Source: Candidatus Poseidoniaceae archaeon (GTDB lineage Archaea > Thermoplasmatota > Poseidoniia > Poseidoniales > Poseidoniaceae). From it: a DNA stretch of 8,981 bases. Below the pieces are notes generated by a model. The model saw only the letters and a list, made by a program, of their open reading frames with translations, had not been told where the DNA came from and did not search any database. A program made the translations under genes and the position numbers. Below, in pieces: positions 1 through 6,181 of this stretch (its first letter is position 1; each line of letters begins with the position of its first letter). The stretch is taken from NCBI GenBank assembly GCA_029250305.1, contig JAQXFM010000307.1, positions 1 through 8,981 of the forward strand, in the 5' to 3' direction.

Positions 1-204
1 ATGGCGAAAGCATTCGTTGATGACATCTCAATTCTGTCAGAAGATGCGAATCACCACCCTGAGATTCACTTTGGCTGGGGCTATGTTGTGATTGAATTGC
101 ACACCCATGATGAAGAGAACATCACCGACAAGGACCTTGCCTTGGCACATCGCAACATAGCCCCAGCCAAAGTGAATCTCAGGGTGGTGATTCGCATCTT
201 CTGA
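1..204 (+). pseudogene. Displaced C-terminal fragment of the same pterin-4a-carbinolamine dehydratase
   Basis: Reading from base 1, the first 29 codons repeat the inner section of the PCD gene, including the HHPEI signature. Codons 30-51 (88-153) supply what the minus-strand copy lacks: the THD motif and the L/I-T-x-x-D-x-x-LA motif typical of the PCD C-terminal half. From 153 on, the reading enters the other repeat arm and yields an unrelated tail (NIAPAKVNLRVV) ending at 202-204. The ATG at base 1 corresponds to an internal methionine (residue 25 of the minus-strand copy), so this is not an independent gene. Joining 312-154 (minus) to 88-153 (plus) gives a continuous, convincing PCD of at least 75 residues. 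Confidence 0.8.
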
Positions 205-240
205 CAGAATTGAGATGTCATCAACGAATGCTTTCGCCAT
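1..240. repeat. 88-bp perfect inverted repeat with 64-nt loop (fold-back) at the window edge
   Basis: Bases 1-88 are exactly reverse-complementary to 153-240, since each paired position sums to 241. The first mismatch is at 89/152. The spacer 89-152 is 64 nt. Both arms encode the same central part of a pterin-4a-carbinolamine dehydratase (MAKAFV to HHPEI to GWGYV). The spacer, read on the plus strand, encodes the following part of that enzyme. The arm copies are identical to the base and the outer copy begins exactly at base 1. That fits a strand-switch chimera (whole-genome amplification, fold-back read or assembly end) better than an old duplication. A real invertible element is the less likely alternative. 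Confidence 0.95.
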
Positions 241-312
241 CAAGAAATTCTCGAATTCAAATTCCCTCATTAACCGTTGCTCAACGATGGTCCATCCCGT
301 TGGGATGTCCAT
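37..312 (-). CDS. Pterin-4a-carbinolamine dehydratase (PCD/DCoH family, COG2154), N-terminal half genuine, C-terminal part scrambled by the fold-back
   Basis: The family dehydrates 4a-hydroxytetrahydropterin to the quinonoid dihydropterin, recycling oxidised pterin cofactors in the cytosol. The start chosen is the ATG at 312 (MDIPTGW), the usual PCD beginning. It lies 4 bp after the stop of the upstream gene at 317, so the two are probably cotranscribed. Residues 1-53 look intact: the GW near residue 7, an alternating R-x-F-x-F stretch near 16-20, and the signature HHPEI at 42-46 followed by W50. After residue 53 the minus-strand reading enters the inverted loop and the sequence no longer resembles PCD, ending at a stop at 37-39. 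The missing continuation (VIELHTHD, then ITDKDLALAHR) is found on the plus strand at 88-153. The true gene was probably about 95-100 residues, so roughly 20 C-terminal residues are absent. Family assignment is firm; the end coordinate is an artefact of the rearrangement. Confidence 0.8.
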   Translation of the reverse strand: MDIPTGWTIVEQRLMREFEFENFLMAKAFVDDISILSEDANHHPEIHFGWGYVAMCQGKVLVGDVLFIMGVQFNHNIAPAKVNLRVVIRIF

Positions 313-316
313 TGAT

Positions 317-760
317 TCAACCCCAGAGGTGAGAGTCGTCGCTGCCTTTGCTTTCCTTCTCGACCTTCTCATGAAGGCTTGAGCGACGCTTCATGTCAGC
401 TCGCTCAAATGCAAGGAGGTCCTTATCGTCGATGTAAGCGGGGCGGGTGTGGGCGACAAGCACGATGCGGGCGATGATTTCACGTGCGACGAAGTGGGTT
501 TGGCCATCTTCGCCGAGCAGTTCGATGCTGGTTTTGCCTGAGGCCAGCAAGCGGCCACGAATCCATGGGCTTTCACCGTCAAGGAGCGCTCGTGCGTCCA
601 TCAGGATTTCAATGAAATCATCACGTCGGAGGCCATGCCTTCGCTTGAGCAAATCACCGTTGATGACATCAGCGACATCATCGAGAGCAGGCGAACCCAT
701 ATCTTTCCACATCTGTGTCGCCCATTTAGGGAGCGTAATGTTCTGCTTCTTCTTCGCCAT
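317..760 (-). CDS. Conserved-looking hypothetical protein, 147 aa
   Basis: I do not recognise this family. The protein starts MAKKKQ at the only in-frame ATG; upstream there is a stop without another start codon. It looks soluble: no signal peptide and no membrane segment. It has a basic N-terminus, a central section rich in alternating charged and hydrophobic residues (about 30-100), and a very charged Lys/Glu/Ser tail (about 115-147) that is probably helical or disordered. Its stop at 317-319 is 4 bp before the ATG of the pterin-4a-carbinolamine dehydratase gene, so the two probably form an operon. It diverges from the NOG1 GTPase gene. The coding call rests on uninterrupted length, tight spacing and sensible composition. 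No enzymatic motif is visible and I assign no function. Confidence 0.75.
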   Translation of the reverse strand: MAKKKQNITLPKWATQMWKDMGSPALDDVADVINGDLLKRRHGLRRDDFIEILMDARALLDGESPWIRGRLLASGKTSIELLGEDGQTHFVAREIIARIVLVAHTRPAYIDDKDLLAFERADMKRRSSLHEKVEKESKGSDDSHLWG

Positions 761-889
761 GAAGATGGGTACATGGCGAGGCTACTTGAACCTCGCTCCT
801 CGTTATGTTCCCATCAACGGCTGAAAACACTCCATTCGGGGGTATGTCTTCTTGAAGGGTGGGCCACCGGCAGAAGACAGGGGAAGAAG
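761..889. promoter_or_regulatory. Divergent spacer between the hypothetical gene and the NOG1 gene
   Basis: This 129-bp gap separates the start codons at 760 (minus) and 890 (plus), so it must hold or lie near the promoters for both directions. I see no convincing archaeal BRE/TATA element: A/T stretches such as ttatgtt near 803 are short. A plus-strand frame in phase with NOG1 stays open across the gap from about 635. The NOG1 family N-terminus begins at 890, so I treat the earlier part as noncoding on that strand. A purine-rich stretch (aggggaagaag) directly precedes the ATG at 890 and may act as a weak ribosome binding site. Confidence 0.45.
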
Positions 890-2008
890 ATGAAAGTCTC
901 ATGGCGAACGCTTCCAACGGTCCTTCTTGAGGACGAAGTGCTGGACAAGGCGTTCTCCCGTGCCCGGAAAGCAGCTGACAGAGTCGATGACTCCGACCGA
1001 GTGTTCCGAGTTCGAAAGCAGATGAGCCGTATGGTTCAGACCGCAGCAGATGTGATCTCGACGACCTTCATGGATACGGTCAATGTATGGCCTTCACTCG
1101 ACCAATCGCCAAAGTTTGACGTCGCCATGATTGACGCATGCGTTGGTTGTGACGATTACCGCCACCACCTCTCAATGCTCCAATGGGCCTCCAAGCAAGT
1201 CCTCAACATTGCTGGTCAAAACAGCAAGAAGATCATCCGCACGGCTCGGACCGAGTTAATGCACGATGCTCGAAAAGAAGCGTATGGCCGAATCTCCTCA
1301 ATCATGCGGCGTGTGAAACCTTCACTCCTCTGGCTTAGCCAGGCCCGTGAAACACTGAAGCGTTTGCCAACGATTGACCAAGTCTTGCCATGTATTGTTG
1401 TCTGTGGTGCACCGAACGTCGGGAAATCTGCATTCATTTCGGCACTGAGTTCTGGAAAAATGGAAGTGAACCACTATCCTTTCACGACCAAGCAAATCCA
1501 CGTTGGGCACTTCGTCCACCGTCGTTTGCAGTACCAAATGGTGGACACGCCAGGTCTTCTTGATCGCCCGAGGACAGCACGAAACACAATCGAATTGCAG
1601 GCCATTGCAGCATTGGAACACATTGGTTCCCTCGTTCTTTTCTTGATGGATGAAAGCGAGGCATGCGGCACTTCAATTGACGAACAAATGCACCTTTTGG
1701 AAGATGTCCAAGCGATGTTGCCAGGCACAGATTTGATGGTCGTGACTTCAAAGGCCGACCTCCTCGACCCACTTCCGGAAATGTGGGCTGAAGTTTCAGA
1801 GGCAGAGGCTGAGTGGCGCGAAGATGGGTCGGAAGGAACACCTGACCTCCCTCTCTTGCTCGATCCGAAGGGGCGAGTGACCATGTCGGCGACTGAATTC
1901 ATCGGCATGGATGGAATGCGAATGGAAATCATTCGTCGCATTAAGGATGCACGCCAAATCGATCCAATGGCGTTGCCAGAGGGTTGGTATCGACGCGACC
2001 AAGATTGA
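890..2008 (+). CDS. NOG1-family GTP-binding protein (Obg-related, ribosome assembly), 372 aa
   Basis: NOG1 GTPases act in late assembly of the large ribosomal subunit. The N-terminal part (1-165) is the NOG1 helical domain, opening with the family-typical LPTV at 8-11 and the LDKAFSRA helix. The G domain follows: P-loop GAPNVGKS at 173-180, switch-I PFTTK around 197-201, G3 DTPG at 219-222, G4 TSKAD at 286-290 and G5 SAT at 333-335. G4 has Ser in place of the usual Asn of NKxD, while its Lys and Asp are kept. The start at 890 was chosen because the family begins at this point; the same frame runs open upstream to 635, but that stretch lies antisense to the 147-aa gene and has no family match. 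There is no long C-terminal extension of the eukaryotic kind. The gene stops 2 bp before the stop of the convergent argS gene. Confidence 0.92.
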   Translation: MKVSWRTLPTVLLEDEVLDKAFSRARKAADRVDDSDRVFRVRKQMSRMVQTAADVISTTFMDTVNVWPSLDQSPKFDVAMIDACVGCDDYRHHLSMLQWASKQVLNIAGQNSKKIIRTARTELMHDARKEAYGRISSIMRRVKPSLLWLSQARETLKRLPTIDQVLPCIVVCGAPNVGKSAFISALSSGKMEVNHYPFTTKQIHVGHFVHRRLQYQMVDTPGLLDRPRTARNTIELQAIAALEHIGSLVLFLMDESEACGTSIDEQMHLLEDVQAMLPGTDLMVVTSKADLLDPLPEMWAEVSEAEAEWREDGSEGTPDLPLLLDPKGRVTMSATEFIGMDGMRMEIIRRIKDARQIDPMALPEGWYRRDQD

Positions 2009-2010
2009 AC

Positions 2011-3792
2011 TCACATGTGTTCAATTGGCACAATGCCCAAGCCTTCCATGCCCGTTCGCATCATACGGCGGGCGACTTCAGAAACTTGAAGATTAATCGT
2101 GTTGACTTCTCCATCAATGACAATCATACAGTCTCTATAGAACGAATTGAAGCAGTTTGATAGGTGGAGAAGGTGATTTGCGAAAAGATGCGGACGACGA
2201 TCGTTCACCGCTTTCGCCAAGACATCATTGTGAACTGCCAACGCTCGCAACAACCCAACCATGCCTGATGGCATTGATTCTGGAAGTTCGATGTTTGCCT
2301 TTGCAAGTTCGCCATCGATGTCAACACCTTCTGATTGGCACCTTCTCACAATTGAGCAGGCCCTGACGTGCGAGTACATGATGAACGGGGCTGAACCGCC
2401 TTCAAACGCCAGCGCCTCTTCCCAACGGAAGGTAAAGCCCTTTTCTGGACTGACTTTGATGATGTTGAATCGAACGGCAGACTTCCCTGCAGCGTCTGCG
2501 ATTTCATCCACTTGGTTTTGTTCGTAATCGGGTCGAAGAGCACCAACCACGGCGGCTGCTTGTGCTTGCGCCTCTTCCAAAAGATCGTCCATGAAGACAA
2601 CGTTGCCCTTTCGAGTTGACATCTTGCCTTCTGGGAGTTTGATGAATGAATAGAACATCACTTCTGGAACCTTCTGTTCGAGTTCTGTCAATGTCATGCC
2701 AACCTGTTTGGCCTGGAGCTTGTGGTCTTCACCAAGGACGTTAATGAGGTCATCACACTGTTGCCACTTCCACATGTGGTAGGCAATGTCACGTGTGGCG
2801 TAGAGTGATGATCCGTCACCACGGCGGAAGAAGAACTCAGTTTTACCTTTCAAGCCCCGTGCTCCGAGGTCCAAAAACTCAGCGCCATTGTCCGCCGTGC
2901 CATGGATTTCGAAGGTTCGGAACAATTCCATCAATCGTCCTACGTCGCCGTTTGTGACGAACATCGATTCCTTTGTGAATGTGTCAAAACTTATGCCTAA
3001 ACGGGCCAATGTGGTGAGCATGCCATCAAGGACAGGTTGGTAGGCTGCAGCGAAGGCGTCCAGCACCCCTTGGTCGCCATGTTCACTGGCATGGACCATG
3101 CGGCCAATTTCTTGTTCAATGGCTTCCTTATCGGCTCGTTCTTGTCGAACCACTTGAGCCGCCTGGTACCAACGCACTCGTTCGTGGTCGGCCTTGCCTT
3201 TCCATTTCGGGTTGAGTCCGTCCCGGCCTTTGAGGGTGGCTTCAACGTCTTCCTCGCTGAGGTTTGCAAGTGCCCATGCGAGCACGCCAACTTGCTTCCC
3301 CATGTCATCGACGTAGTATTCAGCACGCACTTCGTTTCCAAAGAGCCTGTGCAATCGGACGAGCGAGTCACCAAGGATGGCGTTTCGTGCCCGGCCCACA
3401 TGGAAGGGTCCATTTGGGTTTGCTGAAGTATGTTCGATGAGGATTTTACGCCCAGTTGGCTGGCACTCTCCGAATAGATGGCCGTGAGTTTGTGGTGAGG
3501 AGAGAATGGTTCTGGCAAGCCAAATCGGACTGGCCTTGATGTTGAGGTAGCCGGCAACAGTGTTCACTTCACCGATCGCTTCGTGAGCTGGTATCGAGGC
3601 GGCGATGGCTTCTGCAATTGCGGGGGGTGCTTGGCCCAATTGTTTGGCGAAAGGGAAACATGGGAGCGAAAGATCGCCTTGGTCGAGTTCCCTCGACGGA
3701 GCAAGCATGCTTTTCCAGTGACTGTTGTTGATCCCGACTTCTTCCAAAGCAGCCTCGAGAAGAGGTTCAATCGCTGTTTTCAACATCTGCAT
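2011..3792 (-). CDS. argS: Arginyl-tRNA synthetase (class I), 593 aa
   Basis: The enzyme charges tRNA-Arg with arginine using ATP in the cytosol. An N-terminal Add-1 domain (about 1-115) binds the tRNA elbow. The Rossmann catalytic domain opens with SANPNGPFHVGRARN at 123-137, where HVGR is the variant HIGH motif common in archaeal ArgRS. The KMSKS loop is KMSTR at 390-394, followed by KGNVV. A helical anticodon-binding (DALR) domain fills about 460-593, and the protein ends in IEHM, close to the hydrophobic-Met terminus normal for ArgRS, so it is full length. The start at 3792 has a good Shine-Dalgarno (GAGGCGAT), which overlaps the stop of the upstream aRF1 gene 9 bp away. The two genes are therefore probably cotranscribed and translationally coupled. 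The 3' end meets the NOG1 gene tail to tail with a 2-bp gap. Confidence 0.96.
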   Translation of the reverse strand: MQMLKTAIEPLLEAALEEVGINNSHWKSMLAPSRELDQGDLSLPCFPFAKQLGQAPPAIAEAIAASIPAHEAIGEVNTVAGYLNIKASPIWLARTILSSPQTHGHLFGECQPTGRKILIEHTSANPNGPFHVGRARNAILGDSLVRLHRLFGNEVRAEYYVDDMGKQVGVLAWALANLSEEDVEATLKGRDGLNPKWKGKADHERVRWYQAAQVVRQERADKEAIEQEIGRMVHASEHGDQGVLDAFAAAYQPVLDGMLTTLARLGISFDTFTKESMFVTNGDVGRLMELFRTFEIHGTADNGAEFLDLGARGLKGKTEFFFRRGDGSSLYATRDIAYHMWKWQQCDDLINVLGEDHKLQAKQVGMTLTELEQKVPEVMFYSFIKLPEGKMSTRKGNVVFMDDLLEEAQAQAAAVVGALRPDYEQNQVDEIADAAGKSAVRFNIIKVSPEKGFTFRWEEALAFEGGSAPFIMYSHVRACSIVRRCQSEGVDIDGELAKANIELPESMPSGMVGLLRALAVHNDVLAKAVNDRRPHLFANHLLHLSNCFNSFYRDCMIVIDGEVNTINLQVSEVARRMMRTGMEGLGIVPIEHM

Positions 3793-3795
3793 TGA

Positions 3796-3803
3796 ATCGC
3801 CTC
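3796..3803 (-). promoter_or_regulatory. Shine-Dalgarno of argS overlapping the aRF1 stop codon
   Basis: On the minus strand the junction reads TGAGGCGAT-TCA-ATG. The GAGGCGAT differs at one base from the archaeal anti-SD complement GAGGTGAT and sits 3 nt from the ATG at 3792, with the GAGG core 7 nt away. The TGA that ends aRF1 supplies its first bases. This fixes the argS start at 3792 rather than the second ATG two codons later. Confidence 0.75.
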
Positions 3804-5049
3804 ACATCATTGGGTAGCGGCACAAGGCGGCAAGCCCACCAAACCCGTGGAGGAGTTGAGAGCCTTCTTCGGTATCAACCGAAATATAGACGATTTCAGT
3901 GTTGCTTCGTACAGCCATTTCTCCAAGTTCCTCGATCAAGGAGACACTGCTAAGTTCCTTTGCGTTGTCACCTGGAGCCTCGCATGATGGGCACGCAGGC
4001 AACGCCTCCATTCGGCCCACAGTCGCAGTCCATTCATGCTGGCAGGAGCCACACCGCATGGTGATTGCATTCTTTCTCAAGCCTTCCGAAATGAGCAATT
4101 TGTCGATTGCTCCTCGTTCAAGTGCGCTTCGAACCATCATTTCACCATATGTGGCTCGTGGAGCGGATTTAATCAATTCAGAAAGGAATGAATTCATGAC
4201 TTGACGCTCAGCGTCAAGTTCGATTTCACCCATTAAGGCGCCTGCGTTTTCGACCAATTCACGGACACCACTCTCGTTGGAATAGCCAACATCGAAATGG
4301 GTCTTTGCAAGTTTCTTCCCCACTTCGTGGTGGAAGTAATCGTTCTTCACAACGAAATCCTTCGTGGCTCCGGGACCGCCAATGATGATTGCTTGGATGT
4401 TTTCGAGGTTAGGAAGCCAATAATTGCAGGCGTGTTCTGTGGCACGCTTGAAGAAATTGTGGGCTGCTTCTTCGATCAGTCGTTCGAAACGTTGAGCGGA
4501 TTGACCACCTTGTCGGTGTTTCCCCATGATGTTAGAAACAAGGTGTTCTTGGACATGGATGCGCTTTCCAGATGCGATTCCAAAGGCTGCCTCACTGCGA
4601 TCAATGACAAACAGGCCATACGATTTCTTATCGACCAGCATGTCTTCAAGTTGCGTTAATTCAAAGACAGAGTCGCATCGATATCGGAACGACATCAGCG
4701 GTTGTGGTGGCTCCTCAACCACGACGTTGACCATTCGGTTCTTGTTGTTGCCAATGATGATTGAGCCAACGAAGATGGCAATTCCATTTTCACCCGGTTT
4801 TTTGTACCGTGAAAGGGTTGAGAGGGCGGACTCAATGGCGCCTTGGACGTTCTTTCGTGTTCCCTTCGATTTGATGTTTGCAGCCTGTCCGTGTTCGTTC
4901 TGCAGCAAAGAGCGAGCATCGGAGATGTGACGGTCAGGTGGGATAATGAGGGTCACCAGTTCGGTTCCAAACCCTTTCATTTCTCTCAAGTCTTCGAGAG
5001 CGAGTTTCAACCGAAGGCGGCGCGTGGCGAGTGTTGCATCGTCAGACAT
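3802..5049 (-). CDS. prf1: Archaeal peptide chain release factor 1 (aRF1), 415 aa
   Basis: aRF1 recognises all three stop codons in the ribosomal A site and triggers hydrolysis of peptidyl-tRNA. All diagnostic elements are present in order: NIKS at 58-61 and YRCDSVF at 123-129 (the eRF1 YxCxxxF motif) in the codon-reading domain, GGQ at 181-183 in the catalytic domain, and a C-terminal domain with two CxxC pairs (C333/C336 and C353/C356) that could hold zinc. Length is normal for the archaeal family. An in-frame ATG at 5100 would add 17 residues, but the ATG at 5049 is preceded by GGAGG at 7-nt spacing and gives the normal N-terminus, so it was chosen. The gene is followed 9 bp later by argS in a translation-related operon and diverges from the UMP kinase gene. 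Confidence 0.96.
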   Translation of the reverse strand: MSDDATLATRRLRLKLALEDLREMKGFGTELVTLIIPPDRHISDARSLLQNEHGQAANIKSKGTRKNVQGAIESALSTLSRYKKPGENGIAIFVGSIIIGNNKNRMVNVVVEEPPQPLMSFRYRCDSVFELTQLEDMLVDKKSYGLFVIDRSEAAFGIASGKRIHVQEHLVSNIMGKHRQGGQSAQRFERLIEEAAHNFFKRATEHACNYWLPNLENIQAIIIGGPGATKDFVVKNDYFHHEVGKKLAKTHFDVGYSNESGVRELVENAGALMGEIELDAERQVMNSFLSELIKSAPRATYGEMMVRSALERGAIDKLLISEGLRKNAITMRCGSCQHEWTATVGRMEALPACPSCEAPGDNAKELSSVSLIEELGEMAVRSNTEIVYISVDTEEGSQLLHGFGGLAALCRYPMM

Positions 5050-5187
5050 CGCTTGGCCTCCAGTTGTGGGGCGTGGTTGAGGGGTCTTCAACTCTCTCAT
5101 GGGGAGGCTTACTGAACAATGGAAGGTTGGGGTATCTCACTTCGTTCATGGGATATGCTCAAAGCATGTGCGCGTAAGGAAGGAACG
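5050..5187. promoter_or_regulatory. Divergent spacer between aRF1 and UMP kinase, with the aRF1 Shine-Dalgarno
   Basis: This 138-bp gap separates the starts at 5049 (minus) and 5188 (plus) and should carry promoters both ways. The clear element is GGAGG on the minus strand at 5057-5061, 7 nt before the aRF1 ATG. On the plus side a purine run (aaggaaggaa) precedes the pyrH ATG. Both frames are open for a short way into the spacer (ATG at 5100 minus, ATG at 5119 plus), but those extensions match no family. A small 5-bp stem with a 3-nt loop (ATGCT-CAA-AGCAT) lies at 5155-5167. No classical TATA box is evident. Confidence 0.5.
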
Positions 5188-5895
5188 ATGACCACTCGTC
5201 ATGTTGTTGCTTTGGGAGGGAGTCTCCTTCGCCCAGAAGAAGCAGAGCAGCGAACCGAATGGTTTGGTCGACTGCGTCAACTCGCTGTTCACATGGAAGG
5301 AAATGGACGTCGTCTGGCGCTCGTTGTCGGTGGAGGTTTGCCTGCCCGTGAAGGCATCACCTTGGCGCGTTCCCTCGTCAGCGACACCGAACGTCTCGAT
5401 GAAGTCGGGATTGCTGCAACCCGTCTCAACGCCACAGTGATTCAACAGATTCTCCTCGACATCGGGTGCGATGTGGCGCCGATTATTCCTGCAACAACAA
5501 GCGATGCTGCCGCCTTGATGGACGCTCACCACCTCGTGATTATGGGTGGCACAACGCCAGGACATACCACCGATGCTGTCGCCGTTGCGCTTGCTCGAGA
5601 TACGGGTGCAAGCCATTGCATCATTGCCACCAATGTGAGCCATGTGTTCGACAAAGACCCCCGTCACAATGACGATGCAGTCTCTTTCTCAACAATGTCC
5701 ATCGATGAGTTGGCAGGGATTACAGGCATCGGTGAACCGCTTGCTCCGGGGGCTTCTGCCGTGATTGACCCCGTCGCAGTGGGATGGGCAAAGGCATGCG
5801 ACCTTCGTATGGCTGTGCTTGATGGCCGGGATTTATCCCTGCTTGAAAAAGCGCTTGATGGCCAACCGTTTGATGGAACATTGATTTTACCTTAG
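5188..5895 (+). CDS. pyrH: Archaeal-type uridylate (UMP) kinase, 235 aa
   Basis: The enzyme phosphorylates UMP to UDP with ATP in pyrimidine nucleotide synthesis and belongs to the amino acid kinase fold. The start at 5188 puts the phosphate-binding strand-loop (VVALGGSLL) at residues 6-14, where the family has it; a longer reading from 5119 adds 23 unrelated residues. Further signatures are VVGGG at 46-50, the archaeal-type UMPK segment GGTTPGHTTDA at 120-130, and ATNVSHVFDKDP at 147-158, the nucleotide-site motif. The length is close to that of archaeal UMP kinases and a little short of bacterial PyrH. The PGHTTDA segment argues against isopentenyl phosphate kinase or acetylglutamate kinase. 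The stop codon overlaps the ribosome binding site of the next gene, 10 bp downstream. Confidence 0.92.
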   Translation: MTTRHVVALGGSLLRPEEAEQRTEWFGRLRQLAVHMEGNGRRLALVVGGGLPAREGITLARSLVSDTERLDEVGIAATRLNATVIQQILLDIGCDVAPIIPATTSDAAALMDAHHLVIMGGTTPGHTTDAVAVALARDTGASHCIIATNVSHVFDKDPRHNDDAVSFSTMSIDELAGITGIGEPLAPGASAVIDPVAVGWAKACDLRMAVLDGRDLSLLEKALDGQPFDGTLILP

Positions 5896-5900
5896 GTGAT
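5894..5900 (+). promoter_or_regulatory. Shine-Dalgarno of the zinc-ribbon gene overlapping the pyrH stop codon
   Basis: The junction reads TAGGTGATG-AAAC-ATG. AGGTGAT matches the archaeal anti-SD without mismatch and ends 5 nt before the ATG at 5906. Its first two bases are the last two bases of the pyrH TAG. It supports the 5906 start and coupling to pyrH translation. Confidence 0.75.
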
Positions 5901-5905
5901 GAAAC

Positions 5906-6181
5906 ATGGTTGACGCAAATAAAGTGAAGAGCAATCTACAACGAATGACCAACAAAGTTGTCTCCTCCACCACGGGTAAAATCCAACCTCACAAGCACTG
6001 TCGAATCTGCTTTCGCCCGATCAAGTTGTCCGCAGAGCCACGGGTTTGCTCCGATCAAGCATGCATTGACCGAAACACACGAGATGAGAAAAATCAGCGC
6101 CAAATGAGGATCTGGATGTTTGTTTTCCTTGGCATCTTTGCCTTCAGTTTCATTGGACCTCTGTTGCTGAGGTCACTGTAG
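5906..6181 (+). CDS. Small zinc-ribbon protein with one C-terminal membrane helix (DUF2116-like), 91 aa
   Basis: The family has no known reaction that I can name. A basic N-terminal arm (1-30) is followed by a compact ribbon with C32-x2-C35 and C48-x4-C53, in the order CRIC, FRPI, VCSD, CID. This resembles the archaeal DUF2116 zinc-ribbon family, in which a zinc ribbon is joined to a tail anchor. Residues 54-68 are charged (RNTRDEKNQRQ), and 69-87 form one hydrophobic segment ending in LLLRSL, so the ribbon probably faces the cytosol on a tail-anchored protein. The start is fixed by AGGTGAT 5 nt upstream. It is the second gene after pyrH and likely cotranscribed with it. Its last 32 bp overlap the 3' end of the opposing 178-aa gene. 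Confidence 0.85.
   Translation: MVDANKVKSNLQRMTNKVVSSTTGKIQPHKHCRICFRPIKLSAEPRVCSDQACIDRNTRDEKNQRQMRIWMFVFLGIFAFSFIGPLLLRSL

Noticed and set aside
15..27. 13-bp direct repeat (cgttgatgacatc) at 15-27 and 658-670
   Set aside because: It is a single short match that does not extend either way and lies in different frames and genes; chance is enough.
635..889. Longer N-terminus for NOG1 from the ATG at 635
   Set aside because: The added 85 residues overlap the 147-aa minus-strand gene, do not resemble NOG1, and the family N-terminus (LPTV) begins just after 890.
761..889. Search for an archaeal TATA/BRE promoter element
   Set aside because: Only short A/T patches without a TTTAWATA-like core were found, so no promoter position is claimed.
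1474..1941. 155-codon open frame on the minus strand inside the NOG1 gene
   Set aside because: It lies wholly antisense to the GTPase domain with its intact G motifs; its composition is Ser/Arg/Pro-rich and it has no domain or binding site of its own.
2997..3557. Open frames of 186 codons (minus) and 129 codons (plus, 3037-3426) inside argS
   Set aside because: They are alternative-frame readings of a full-length ArgRS whose HVGRARN and KMSTR motifs are in the main frame.
5119..5187. Longer N-terminus for UMP kinase from 5119
   Set aside because: The amino acid kinase fold starts at the strand VVALGG right after the Met at 5188; the extension matches nothing and would crowd the promoter region.
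5146..5667. 173-codon minus-strand open frame across pyrH
   Set aside because: It is antisense to UMP kinase motifs, Cys/His-scattered without pattern, and no start signal is visible.
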